Source: an uncultured Clostridia bacterium (GTDB lineage: Bacteria; Bacillota; Clostridia; UBA1381). From it: a stretch of DNA of 64,000 bases. Under the pieces are notes generated by a model. It saw only the letters and a list, made by a program, of their open reading frames with translations. It was not told where the DNA came from and searched no databases. The translations under genes were made by a program, and so were the position numbers. The DNA is taken from NCBI GenBank assembly GCA_947591315.1, contig CANQDD010000001.1, positions 104,154-168,153 of the forward strand, read 5' to 3'. Positions 57,440 through 64,000 of the stretch are shown piece by piece; the first letter of the stretch is position 1, and each line of letters opens with the position of its first letter.

Positions 57440-58101
57440 GTCTTAATTCAAAGCAAAACGTGCGCTGCCCCAAATGCGGACAGATGACGGACGTAACCGT
57501 CTGGAATTCCGTCACGGTAAGCGACAGCGCGGATTTAAAACAGGATTTGCTGCGCGGTCAGGTTAATATGTTCCGCTGTCCGTCGTGCGGTCACTCGGCG
57601 CTTATGCCTACGCCGATGCTGTACCACGACGAGGAAAAGCGGCTTATGATTTCGTTTTCGCCGTGCACCGACCCGATACTGAAGTCACAGCTTTTCGACA
57701 ATATAAGAAAAACCTCGAAGGAGTCGGGTGAGCTTAGCAAGCTTGAAGGTTACAATCTGCGGTTTGTGACCGACTATAACGAGCTTTTGGAGAAGATACT
57801 GATTTTCGACAACGGCATGAACGATAAGACGGTCGAGATGATAAAGCTGATGATTTTGTCGCAGGACGTTGACAAAAGCGTTGACAGGGTGTGCCGCTTC
57901 GGTAAGCGCGACGGCGATGAGATAGAGTTTATGATATACGACGCGAGAGAAAATCAGACGTACACCTCGCGCGTGCCGATTTCAACGTATGAAACGGTCG
58001 ATACAAGCCTGTGCGAGTCGGGAGTTAAGCCGTACAGCTTCGACTGGGAGCAGGTTGACGGCGCGTACGCGACAAAGCTTTTGCAGGGTTTTAACAACTG
58101 A
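57436..58101 (+). CDS. CpXC domain protein
   Basis: This 221-residue protein has an N-terminal zinc-ribbon-like CpXC domain: VRCPKCGQMTDVTVWNSV and then MFRCPSCGHSALMPTPMLYHDEEKRLMI. The C-terminal half is a mixed alpha/beta region with no recognised motif. CpXC proteins are widespread in Clostridia; their function is unknown. It overlaps the preceding gene by four bases and the next by one, so all three are translated together. Confidence 0.88.
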   Translation: MSLNSKQNVRCPKCGQMTDVTVWNSVTVSDSADLKQDLLRGQVNMFRCPSCGHSALMPTPMLYHDEEKRLMISFSPCTDPILKSQLFDNIRKTSKESGELSKLEGYNLRFVTDYNELLEKILIFDNGMNDKTVEMIKLMILSQDVDKSVDRVCRFGKRDGDEIEFMIYDARENQTYTSRVPISTYETVDTSLCESGVKPYSFDWEQVDGAYATKLLQGFNN

Positions 58102-59015
58102 TGGAACGCGTGCTTGAATACGCCGTTGAGCCGCAGTTTGACGGCGAAACGGTTATGACTGTGCTGCGGCGGCACTTTAAGATGTCAACGTCGCTCATAA
58201 AGGAACTTAGGCTCGCGCCCGAAGGTCTTAAGCTGAACGGAAGTCATATAAGAACGGTGGACACGGTAAGGTCGGGCGACGTGGTGACGGTGACGATGCG
58301 CGACAGAGCGTCGGAGAATATCGTGCCCGTGAACATACCGATTGATATTGTATACGAGGACGAGGACGTTTTAATAGTGAACAAGCCGCCAGCCATGCCG
58401 ACGCACATATCGGTCGGCAATTATGAAAATTCGCTCGCGAACGCGGTTATGTACCACTATATGTCGCGCGGCGAGGAACATCTGTTCCGCGCTGTGAACC
58501 GTCTCGACAAGGACACATCGGGGCTTATGGCGGTCGCCAAAAACAGTTACGCGCACGCGCGGCTTGCCGATGAAATTTCCGAGGGTGAGCTGCGGAGAAA
58601 ATATATATGCGTTGTGTGCGGTGATATTGCGGAGGACGGGACGGTGAACGCTCCAATTGCGCGAAAGGAAGGCAGCGCGATTGAGCGGTGCGTCAGCGCG
58701 GCAGGTCACGAGGCTGTGACGCATTATAAGGTTATTGACAGGCTCGGTGATTATACCGTACTTGAAATGTCGCTTGAAACGGGGCGCACGCACCAGATAC
58801 GCGTACACATGGCGCATATATGTCACCCGCTCGCGGGCGACTGGCTGTACGGCGAGGAAAACAAGGCTCTTATTCCCCGTCAGATGCTTCATTCGAGCTT
58901 TATACGCTTTACGCACCCCGTAAACGGAAATGTAATTGAATTTACAAGCAAAATTCCGGCGGATATGGAAGAATTTATCAAAAAAGTAAGTCAAAAAGCA
59001 TTGAAAAAAACATGA
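58101..59015 (+). CDS. RluA-family pseudouridine synthase
   Basis: This 304-residue rRNA or tRNA pseudouridine synthase has an N-terminal S4-like region (FKMSTSLIKELRLAPEGLKLNG), the catalytic motif RAVNRLDKDTSGLMAVAKN (HRLDxxTSG type, with Asn instead of His) and LETGRTHQIRVHMAHICHPLAGDWLYG. It resembles RluD/RluC-type enzymes; the target uridine is not predictable. It starts at the stop of the CpXC gene (ATGG overlap). Confidence 0.94.
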   Translation: MERVLEYAVEPQFDGETVMTVLRRHFKMSTSLIKELRLAPEGLKLNGSHIRTVDTVRSGDVVTVTMRDRASENIVPVNIPIDIVYEDEDVLIVNKPPAMPTHISVGNYENSLANAVMYHYMSRGEEHLFRAVNRLDKDTSGLMAVAKNSYAHARLADEISEGELRRKYICVVCGDIAEDGTVNAPIARKEGSAIERCVSAAGHEAVTHYKVIDRLGDYTVLEMSLETGRTHQIRVHMAHICHPLAGDWLYGEENKALIPRQMLHSSFIRFTHPVNGNVIEFTSKIPADMEEFIKKVSQKALKKT

Positions 59016-59029
59016 TAATATGTTATCAT
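59001..59029 (+). promoter_or_regulatory. Possible promoter/operator for nfnAB
   Basis: TTGAAA (59001-59006) and TATCAT (59024-59029) are 17 bases apart, and a 7-bp palindrome (atgataa-tatg-ttatcat, 59012-59029) covers the spacer and -10. This could bind a repressor. The promoter match is moderate. Confidence 0.4.
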
Positions 59030-59077
59030 AAAAGGTGGAGCGAAAAAACATGAATTATTTATACAGAGGTGAAATAA

Positions 59078-59929
59078 ATGGCTTACAAGGTAGTAAGAAA
59101 AGAGGTTTTAAATCCGACGATCTTCCTTATGGAGGTTGAGGCGCCTTTAATCGCGAAAAAGGCAGAGCCCGGTCAGTTCATTATTTTAAGGATTGACGAG
59201 TACGGCGAAAGAGTGCCGTTCACTATCAACGACTATGACCGCGAAAAAGGCACCGTGACGATAATTGTTCAGATTGTCGGAAAAACAACGCAGGATTTAT
59301 CGAAGATTGAGGCGGGTGAATATCTGCTCGACTTCGCAGGTCCGCTCGGAACCCCCACCCCGCTCGAGGGTAAGAAGAAGGTTGCCGTGATAGGCGGCGG
59401 TCTCGGTACGGCTATCGCGTATCCGCAGGCTAAGAAGCTCCACAAGCTCGGCGCGAATGTAACGGTTATCACGGGCTTTAGAAACAAGGAGCTTATCATT
59501 CTCGAGGACGAGCTTAAGGAAGTCGCCGACAAGCTCATTATCGCGACCGACGACGGTTCAAACGGCAACAAGGGTTTTGTTACCGATATGCTCCAAAAGG
59601 AGATTGACGCGGGCGAAAAGTTTGATGAGGTAATCGCGATAGGTCCGCTCGTTATGATGAAGTTTGTGTGCAAGGTGACAGAGCCTTACGGAATACCGAC
59701 AATGGTTTCGATGAACCCCGTCATGATAGACGGCACAGGCATGTGCGGCGGCTGCCGCGTTATCGTCGGCGGCGAGACAAAGTTCGCGTGCGTTGACGGC
59801 CCCGACTTTGACGGTCACAAGGTCGACTGGGACAGCGCCATGAAGCGCGGAAGAATGTTCGCTGACTACGAAAAAAGGTCGTGCGCCGAAGGTCATTGCC
59901 GTATCGGTAGAACAAATAAGGAGGATTGA
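59078..59929 (+). CDS. nfnA: NfnA-like ferredoxin-NADP+ transhydrogenase small subunit
   Basis: This 283-residue flavoprotein is of the dihydroorotate-dehydrogenase electron-transfer (PyrK-like) family. An N-terminal FAD domain (EPGQFIILRIDEYGERVPFTINDY) and NAD domain (VAVIGGGLGTAIAYPQAKKL) are followed by a [2Fe-2S] cluster region with GTGMCGGCRVIVGGETKFACVDGPDFDG. With the next gene it forms NfnAB, an electron-bifurcating enzyme linking NADH, ferredoxin and NADPH. nfnB follows after 4 bases. Confidence 0.93.
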   Translation: MAYKVVRKEVLNPTIFLMEVEAPLIAKKAEPGQFIILRIDEYGERVPFTINDYDREKGTVTIIVQIVGKTTQDLSKIEAGEYLLDFAGPLGTPTPLEGKKKVAVIGGGLGTAIAYPQAKKLHKLGANVTVITGFRNKELIILEDELKEVADKLIIATDDGSNGNKGFVTDMLQKEIDAGEKFDEVIAIGPLVMMKFVCKVTEPYGIPTMVSMNPVMIDGTGMCGGCRVIVGGETKFACVDGPDFDGHKVDWDSAMKRGRMFADYEKRSCAEGHCRIGRTNKED

Positions 59930-59933
59930 GACT

Positions 59934-61325
59934 ATGCCTAATATGAGACCGGACAAAAATCCGATGCCGGAGCAATGTCCCAATGAGAGAAACAAAAACT
60001 TCCTTGAGGTAACCACGGGTTATACCGAGGAAATGGCGATAGACGAGGCAAAGAGATGTCTTAACTGCAAGAACAGACCATGTATGCAGGGCTGCCCCGT
60101 AAGCGTTAAAATACCCGAATTTATCGAGCGTATAGCCGAGGGTGATTTTGAGGGCGCGTATCAGAAGATTAAGGAAACGAACGCTCTCCCCGCGGTATGC
60201 GGTCGTGTGTGTCCGCAGGAGAAGCAGTGCGAGGCGAAGTGCGTGCGCGGTATTAAACAGGAAAGCGTCGGTATCGGCAGACTTGAGCGTTTCGCGGCTG
60301 ACTGGCATATGCAGCACGTGGAGGATAAGGTTGAAGTGCCGGAGCCGAACGGCAAGAAGGTTGCTGTTGTCGGAAGCGGCCCCTCGGGACTTACGGCCGC
60401 CGGCGATCTCGCGAAGCGCGGCTATAAGGTAACGGTATACGAGGCGTTCCACACTGCTGGCGGCGTGCTTATGTACGGAATACCGGAGTTCAGACTGCCG
60501 AAGGATATCGTGCAGAAGGAAATTGACAACCTGCGCGCTATGGGCGTTGATATTCAGACGAATGTTATTATCGGCAAGACGATAATGATAGACGAGCTGT
60601 TTGACGATATGGGTTACGACGCCGTTTACATCGGCAGCGGCGCAGGCCTCCCCTCTTTTATGGGTATTGAGGGTGAAAGTCTCAATGGCGTATACAGTGC
60701 TAACGAGTTCCTCACGAGAATAAATCTTATGAAGGGTTACAAGTTCCCCGAATACGACACACCGGTGTATGTCGGTAAAAATGTCGCAGTACTCGGCGGA
60801 GGCAACGTTGCTATGGACGCCGCGAGAAGCGCGAAGCGTCTCGGCGCGGAGAACGTGTACATAATATACAGACGCGGTAAGGAAGAGCTTCCCGCAAGAG
60901 CCGAGGAGGTTCATCATGCCGAGGAAGAGGGTATTATATTTAAGCTGCTGCAGAACCCGACGAGATTTATCGGCAATGAGGACGGCTGGGTAACAAATAT
61001 AGAGGTGCTGCACATGGAGCTCGGCGAACCCGACGACAGCGGCAGACGCAGACCTGTACCCGTCGAGGGCAGCGAGGAAATACTTGATATTGACACGGTT
61101 ATCGTGGCAATCGGTCAAACACCGAACCCGCTTATAAGAAAGACAACAAAGGGACTGGAAACGAACCGCAAGGGCTGTATCATAGCCGACGAAGCAACAG
61201 GCAAAACGTCGCGTGACCACGTATACGCCGGCGGCGACGTCGTAACCGGCGCGGCTACGGTCATACTCGCGATGGGCGCGGGCAAAGCGGCGGCTGAAGC
61301 GATAGATAAAGAGCTTCAGGGCTGA
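59934..61325 (+). CDS. nfnB: NfnB-like transhydrogenase large subunit (GltD-like)
   Basis: This 463-residue protein has an N-terminal two-[4Fe-4S] region (AKRCLNCKNRPCMQGCPVSVKIPEFI, VCGRVCPQEKQCEAKCVRG) and two dinucleotide-binding folds (VAVVGSGPSGLTAAGDLAKRGYKVTVYE; VAVLGGGNVAMDAARSAKRLGAENV). It resembles the glutamate synthase small subunit but, next to nfnA, is the NADPH-site subunit of NfnAB rather than a GltD. A bidirectional terminator follows. Confidence 0.93.
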   Translation: MPNMRPDKNPMPEQCPNERNKNFLEVTTGYTEEMAIDEAKRCLNCKNRPCMQGCPVSVKIPEFIERIAEGDFEGAYQKIKETNALPAVCGRVCPQEKQCEAKCVRGIKQESVGIGRLERFAADWHMQHVEDKVEVPEPNGKKVAVVGSGPSGLTAAGDLAKRGYKVTVYEAFHTAGGVLMYGIPEFRLPKDIVQKEIDNLRAMGVDIQTNVIIGKTIMIDELFDDMGYDAVYIGSGAGLPSFMGIEGESLNGVYSANEFLTRINLMKGYKFPEYDTPVYVGKNVAVLGGGNVAMDAARSAKRLGAENVYIIYRRGKEELPARAEEVHHAEEEGIIFKLLQNPTRFIGNEDGWVTNIEVLHMELGEPDDSGRRRPVPVEGSEEILDIDTVIVAIGQTPNPLIRKTTKGLETNRKGCIIADEATGKTSRDHVYAGGDVVTGAATVILAMGAGKAAAEAIDKELQG

Positions 61326-61335
61326 ATATAAGAAC

Positions 61336-61371
61336 AAAAAAATACCTAACCCGCGGGTTAGGTATTTTTTT
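61336..61371. terminator. Bidirectional terminator between nfnB and the SLH gene
   Basis: A perfect stem (atacctaaccc / gggttaggtat) is flanked by As on one side and Ts on the other, so it can serve both converging genes. Confidence 0.92.
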
Positions 61372-61379
61372 GTTTTGCT

Positions 61380-63401
61380 TTAGAACAGCTTTTGCGAATC
61401 GTAAGCGTCGAGCGTGTTTCTGATATTTGAAAGTCTCGTTTCAATGTCAACATAGCCGTCCGCATCGTATGCGCTCGTCGCGCGGAGTATTACCGGCGTG
61501 TACCATTCACCCTCGAAGATATCAGTGAAGTAATATGTCTCCGGAGTAATCTGTACGCCGTCCTTAGATTCGAGTGGCGCGTCTTCCCTGTCAAGAATTT
61601 GGTTAAACATTGAGCAGAACTGCGCTCTTGTCATATATTCGTTCGGCGCGAACGTGCCGTCGTCGTGACCTTGCATATAGCCGTAAGTGTTCATAATTTC
61701 AATGTAGGGTTTGTAAGGACTGTCTGCAATATCTGTAAGCGACGTTTCGCCGGTCTCCGTCAGATTTAGTCCGTATACAACGAGCTTCGCAACCTCACCG
61801 CGCGTAACGGGGCCGAGCGTTACCTCGTCTATGCCGTCGAACGCACCTGTACTTGCGAGGTACGCAAGTCCTCTCTCGTACCATGTTCCCTCGTGAGAAG
61901 CAATATTCGCGGTAACCGGATATTCAACACCGATTGTGTCGTACTTCTGGTCTATCATTCTCATGATCATCGCGGCAATTTGCTCTCGTGTAACCTTGTC
62001 GTTAGGTCCTACCTCAATCTGAACGTCCCATGCGCCTGTCTCATTACCTTCCTCGTCGGTCACTGTTACACGGTGAATTGCGGGTTCATAGCCGAATATA
62101 TACGCATATTCCGCGCCGGAAAGGTCGATCGGTTTACCGGACGGAAGAGGCTCTTTTTCAGGCTCGGGAGTAGGTTTTGCCGTAGGCTCCACAGTAGGCT
62201 CAGCCGTCGGTTCAACGATCTCCTTTTCAGCCGCGTCGGTTTTCCATATAATGCTGCCCGCGCCGTTGATTTCAAGAGTGTTTGTAATAAGCTGACCCTC
62301 AAGTCTGCCCGAGTCAACTACCTTGGAAGCGGCGTAAGGCGCGGAAACCGTACCTCTTACAACGGTTGTTCCTCCGGTAATTTCAAGCTCCTCGGCATTT
62401 GTGTAAAGGTCGCTGTAGAACTTTGTCGCGCCCGAAATTTCAACTCTCTTCGCATTTACGTGAATATCCTTGGCGCTTATCTGGTCGTGAGCGAACACAA
62501 CATCGTCGCCGTTAAAGAATACGTGCGTATGGTCAGCCGCGCCGTCTACGGGATAATCCTGATAATACTTTGCGTCGGCTTGGTTGTCACGGTTGATGAA
62601 ATACGAATTCCATGCGTCGGTATTCTTGTAATTGTTAAAGTAAATATACGCCTCGTGATCTCCGACTACCTGGATATTGATCGTTCCGGAAAGGTCGTTG
62701 ATTGTGTCAATGATAAGATTTACGTCACCCTTCGTGGTATCAACAATAATAGCGTGTCCCCAGCCGCCGTTTATGAACGCGTCTTTTACGTATGCGCTCT
62801 CCTTAAAGGTGTGCTGCTTATTCGCGGGTTTATTGGTGTTGTAAACGTTAAATTCTGCCGAAGCGCCCCAAACGTTGTCATTTTTATATTCGGGTGCAGT
62901 CGGAACCTCGAACAGTTCATATTCATAGTCAAAGCTTGTCGCGCCGTCGTTAATAGCCGTCTGGTATTCGGGTTTTGTTCCGTATGTGGCGCTGTCTTGA
63001 CCGTTGAACAGCTCGTCATTATCTTGATTTAACAGATAGTAGCCGTCAAGATATGTCTTTTTTTCTACCCAACTGCCCGAATCGTCCTGCGACCATTCCG
63101 AAACGTATTGTGTTTCGTTGTTTGTGCCGGAAATAAACATACCGTTAATGACATTGCCCGCGCCGTTTCTCGCGTATATTGTTCCGTTCGAGTAAACAGA
63201 GCCGTCAATCTGCATTGTGTTGCCGATTTTTACGTCGCCATTTGCGATAACGGCAAGGTTGATTTCACCGTCGCTGTCCTTTGATATAACAGGATAGCCG
63301 TCATACGGCGAACCGTCATAATCAGCCGGCGCAGCGGCAAACGCTGCAGTCTGAGCCGCGAGCATCGCGACAGCGGCAAAAGCCGCAATTATTTTTTTCA
63401 T
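61380..63401 (-). CDS. Surface protein with S-layer homology domains
   Basis: This 673-residue protein begins with a signal peptide (MKKIIAAFAAVAMLAAQTAAFAA). Residues 25-380 form a repetitive beta-rich (adhesin or polymer-forming-like) region. A Pro/Glu/Thr linker (about 395-420) follows, then SLH-type repeats (DKVTREQIAAMIMRMID, YLASTGAFDGIDEVTLGPVTRGEVAKLVVYGL, IMNTYGYMQGHDDGTFAPNEYMTRAQFCSMF). SLH anchors to wall polymers. Its last 100 residues match the partial gene beyond it. A promoter lies at 63446-63474. RBS: aaggagg. Confidence 0.9.
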   Translation of the reverse strand: MKKIIAAFAAVAMLAAQTAAFAAAPADYDGSPYDGYPVISKDSDGEINLAVIANGDVKIGNTMQIDGSVYSNGTIYARNGAGNVINGMFISGTNNETQYVSEWSQDDSGSWVEKKTYLDGYYLLNQDNDELFNGQDSATYGTKPEYQTAINDGATSFDYEYELFEVPTAPEYKNDNVWGASAEFNVYNTNKPANKQHTFKESAYVKDAFINGGWGHAIIVDTTKGDVNLIIDTINDLSGTINIQVVGDHEAYIYFNNYKNTDAWNSYFINRDNQADAKYYQDYPVDGAADHTHVFFNGDDVVFAHDQISAKDIHVNAKRVEISGATKFYSDLYTNAEELEITGGTTVVRGTVSAPYAASKVVDSGRLEGQLITNTLEINGAGSIIWKTDAAEKEIVEPTAEPTVEPTAKPTPEPEKEPLPSGKPIDLSGAEYAYIFGYEPAIHRVTVTDEEGNETGAWDVQIEVGPNDKVTREQIAAMIMRMIDQKYDTIGVEYPVTANIASHEGTWYERGLAYLASTGAFDGIDEVTLGPVTRGEVAKLVVYGLNLTETGETSLTDIADSPYKPYIEIMNTYGYMQGHDDGTFAPNEYMTRAQFCSMFNQILDREDAPLESKDGVQITPETYYFTDIFEGEWYTPVILRATSAYDADGYVDIETRLSNIRNTLDAYDSQKLF

Positions 63402-63445
63402 TTTGTCCTCCTTATCTCGTTGTGATGGATAAATTACACATATAT

Positions 63446-63474
63446 ATTATACTCCTTACAAAATTCAAGCGCAA
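63446..63474 (-). promoter_or_regulatory. Promoter of the SLH surface-protein gene
   Basis: Minus-strand TTGCGC (63469-63474) and TATAAT (63446-63451) are 17 bases apart, 45 bases before the start codon. Confidence 0.65.
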
Positions 63475-63577
63475 TACTGCAATTTACAAATATTTGAATT
63501 TCTCTGTTTTGCATACAAACAATGCTTAGAAATTATACATATTGTATATATAATGGATTTTTATACCGTTTTCACGC

Positions 63578-63610
63578 AAAAGACCTTCGGTATAAACCGA
63601 AGGTCTTTTT
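63578..63610 (-). terminator. Terminator of the second SLH gene
   Basis: A perfect 13-bp stem (aaaagaccttcgg / ccgaaggtctttt) with loop tataaa lies 16 bases after the stop of the next gene on the minus strand. It has a T tract on both sides. Confidence 0.9.
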
Positions 63611-63625
63611 AACTTCATTTTCCGA

Positions 63626-64000
63626 TTATGCAATGTTCTGCGAATCGTAGTGGTCAAGTATATTTCTGATGTTTGAAAGTCTTGTGTCTACGTCTATGAG
63701 ACCGTCGCCGTCATACGCGCTTGTAGCCTTAAGCATGATGTCCGTGTACCATTCTCCTTCGGGAAGGTCTACGAGGTAGTAGGTCTGCGGTGTTACTGTC
63801 GAACCGTCCTGAGCCTCAAGTCCCATATCGTTTCTGCCGATGATATTGTTGAACATTGAGCAGAACTCGGCTCTGTTCATAATTCTGTCGGGAGCGAACT
63901 CTGTTTCGCTGTCACCGTTCATGTAGCCGTAAGCGTTCATGATTTCGATATACTGCTTATACGGGCTGTTTTCGATATCGGCAAATGTCGTCTCGGTTGT
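63626..64000 (-). CDS. Second SLH surface protein, partial (cut by the window end)
   Basis: This is the last 125 residues of a protein whose frame stays open to base 64000; the start lies outside the window. It reads FADIENSPYKQYIEIMNAYGYMNGDSETEFAPDRIMNRAEFCSMFNNIIGRNDM and ends ILDHYDSQNIA. It closely parallels the C-terminus of the neighbouring SLH protein (YTPVILRATSAYDADGYVDIETRLSNIRNTLDAYDSQ against YTDIMLKATSAYDGDGLIDVDTRLSNIRNILDHYDSQ). The two are tandem paralogues, probably both displayed on the cell surface. Confidence 0.88.
   Translation of the reverse strand, partial: TTETTFADIENSPYKQYIEIMNAYGYMNGDSETEFAPDRIMNRAEFCSMFNNIIGRNDMGLEAQDGSTVTPQTYYLVDLPEGEWYTDIMLKATSAYDGDGLIDVDTRLSNIRNILDHYDSQNIA

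Noticed and set aside
59934..61325. Glutamate synthase small subunit (GltD)
   Set aside because: The sequence is GltD-like, but no large GltB subunit is present and the gene follows a PyrK-like flavoprotein, which is the NfnAB arrangement.
59760..61337. Long minus-strand open frame (525 codons) opposite nfnAB
   Set aside because: It is an antisense shadow of nfnA/nfnB with no family signature or ribosome-binding site; the plus strand carries complete NfnAB motifs.
61893..63032. Plus-strand open frame (379 codons) opposite the SLH surface gene
   Set aside because: Composition is that of a reversed repetitive protein; no start signal and no recognisable domain. The minus strand has signal peptide and SLH repeats.

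Overview
The window looks like a chromosomal contig from an anaerobic, spore-forming Clostridia lineage (Oscillospiraceae-like gut Firmicute). The evidence is a YunB sporulation protein, a type III glutamine synthetase, the NfnAB transhydrogenase, Rex, a T-box in front of thrS, an FMN riboswitch in front of the rib operon, S-layer (SLH) proteins and strong sigma-A promoters. The assignment is inferred from gene content; no 16S rRNA gene is present.

Layout. 1-5227 (+): a peptide- or amide-ligase cluster with an ABC exporter (5' end outside the window), two ATP-grasp ligases and a GH3-family adenylating amide synthetase, closed by a terminator. 5586-11483 (+): a small ORF coupled to a MATE efflux pump, then a compact locus without a CRISPR array that looks derived from type III CRISPR: an internally duplicated 'NFSNHPS' protein, a Cas10-like GGDD protein (frameshifted), a 584-residue multi-RAMP fusion and a small frameshifted Csx19-like gene. 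11484-13687: mobile-element debris (surface-protein fragment, truncated RhuM, MobC, C-terminal remnant of a large serine recombinase). 13755-17967: glnN, a DEDDh exonuclease, mtnN-luxS. 18004-20680: two secreted or surface proteins that share a duplicated promoter module, one copy carrying a G10 tract.

20687-34458 is mostly housekeeping: rsmE, yraN, rnhB, tRNA-Ser(GGA), secDF, rnr, a glutaredoxin, a DUF6873-like gene, an M20 amidohydrolase, ligA, yunB, and thrS with its T-box. 34479-36135: an ECF sigma factor coupled to a repeat-rich protein. 36206-40189: ribDEBAH under an FMN riboswitch, interrupted by two palindromic MITE/REP-like elements. 40202-46867: uvrA, a small protein, uvrB, a P-loop/Asp23-like fusion and rex. 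46971-54291: a MazG-like gene, gdpP, rplI, dnaB, tilS and ftsH in one operon.

54548-61325 (+): rhaB; a methionine-gamma-lyase-family gene, CpXC and rluA; then nfnAB. 61380-64000 (-): two neighbouring paralogous SLH surface proteins, the second cut by the window end.

The most interesting part is the Cas10/RAMP locus at 7100-11483: it has an effector-like core but no visible CRISPR array, Cas6, Cas1 or Cas2, and it lies next to recombination scars. The GH3/ATP-grasp cluster and the G10-tract promoter come next.
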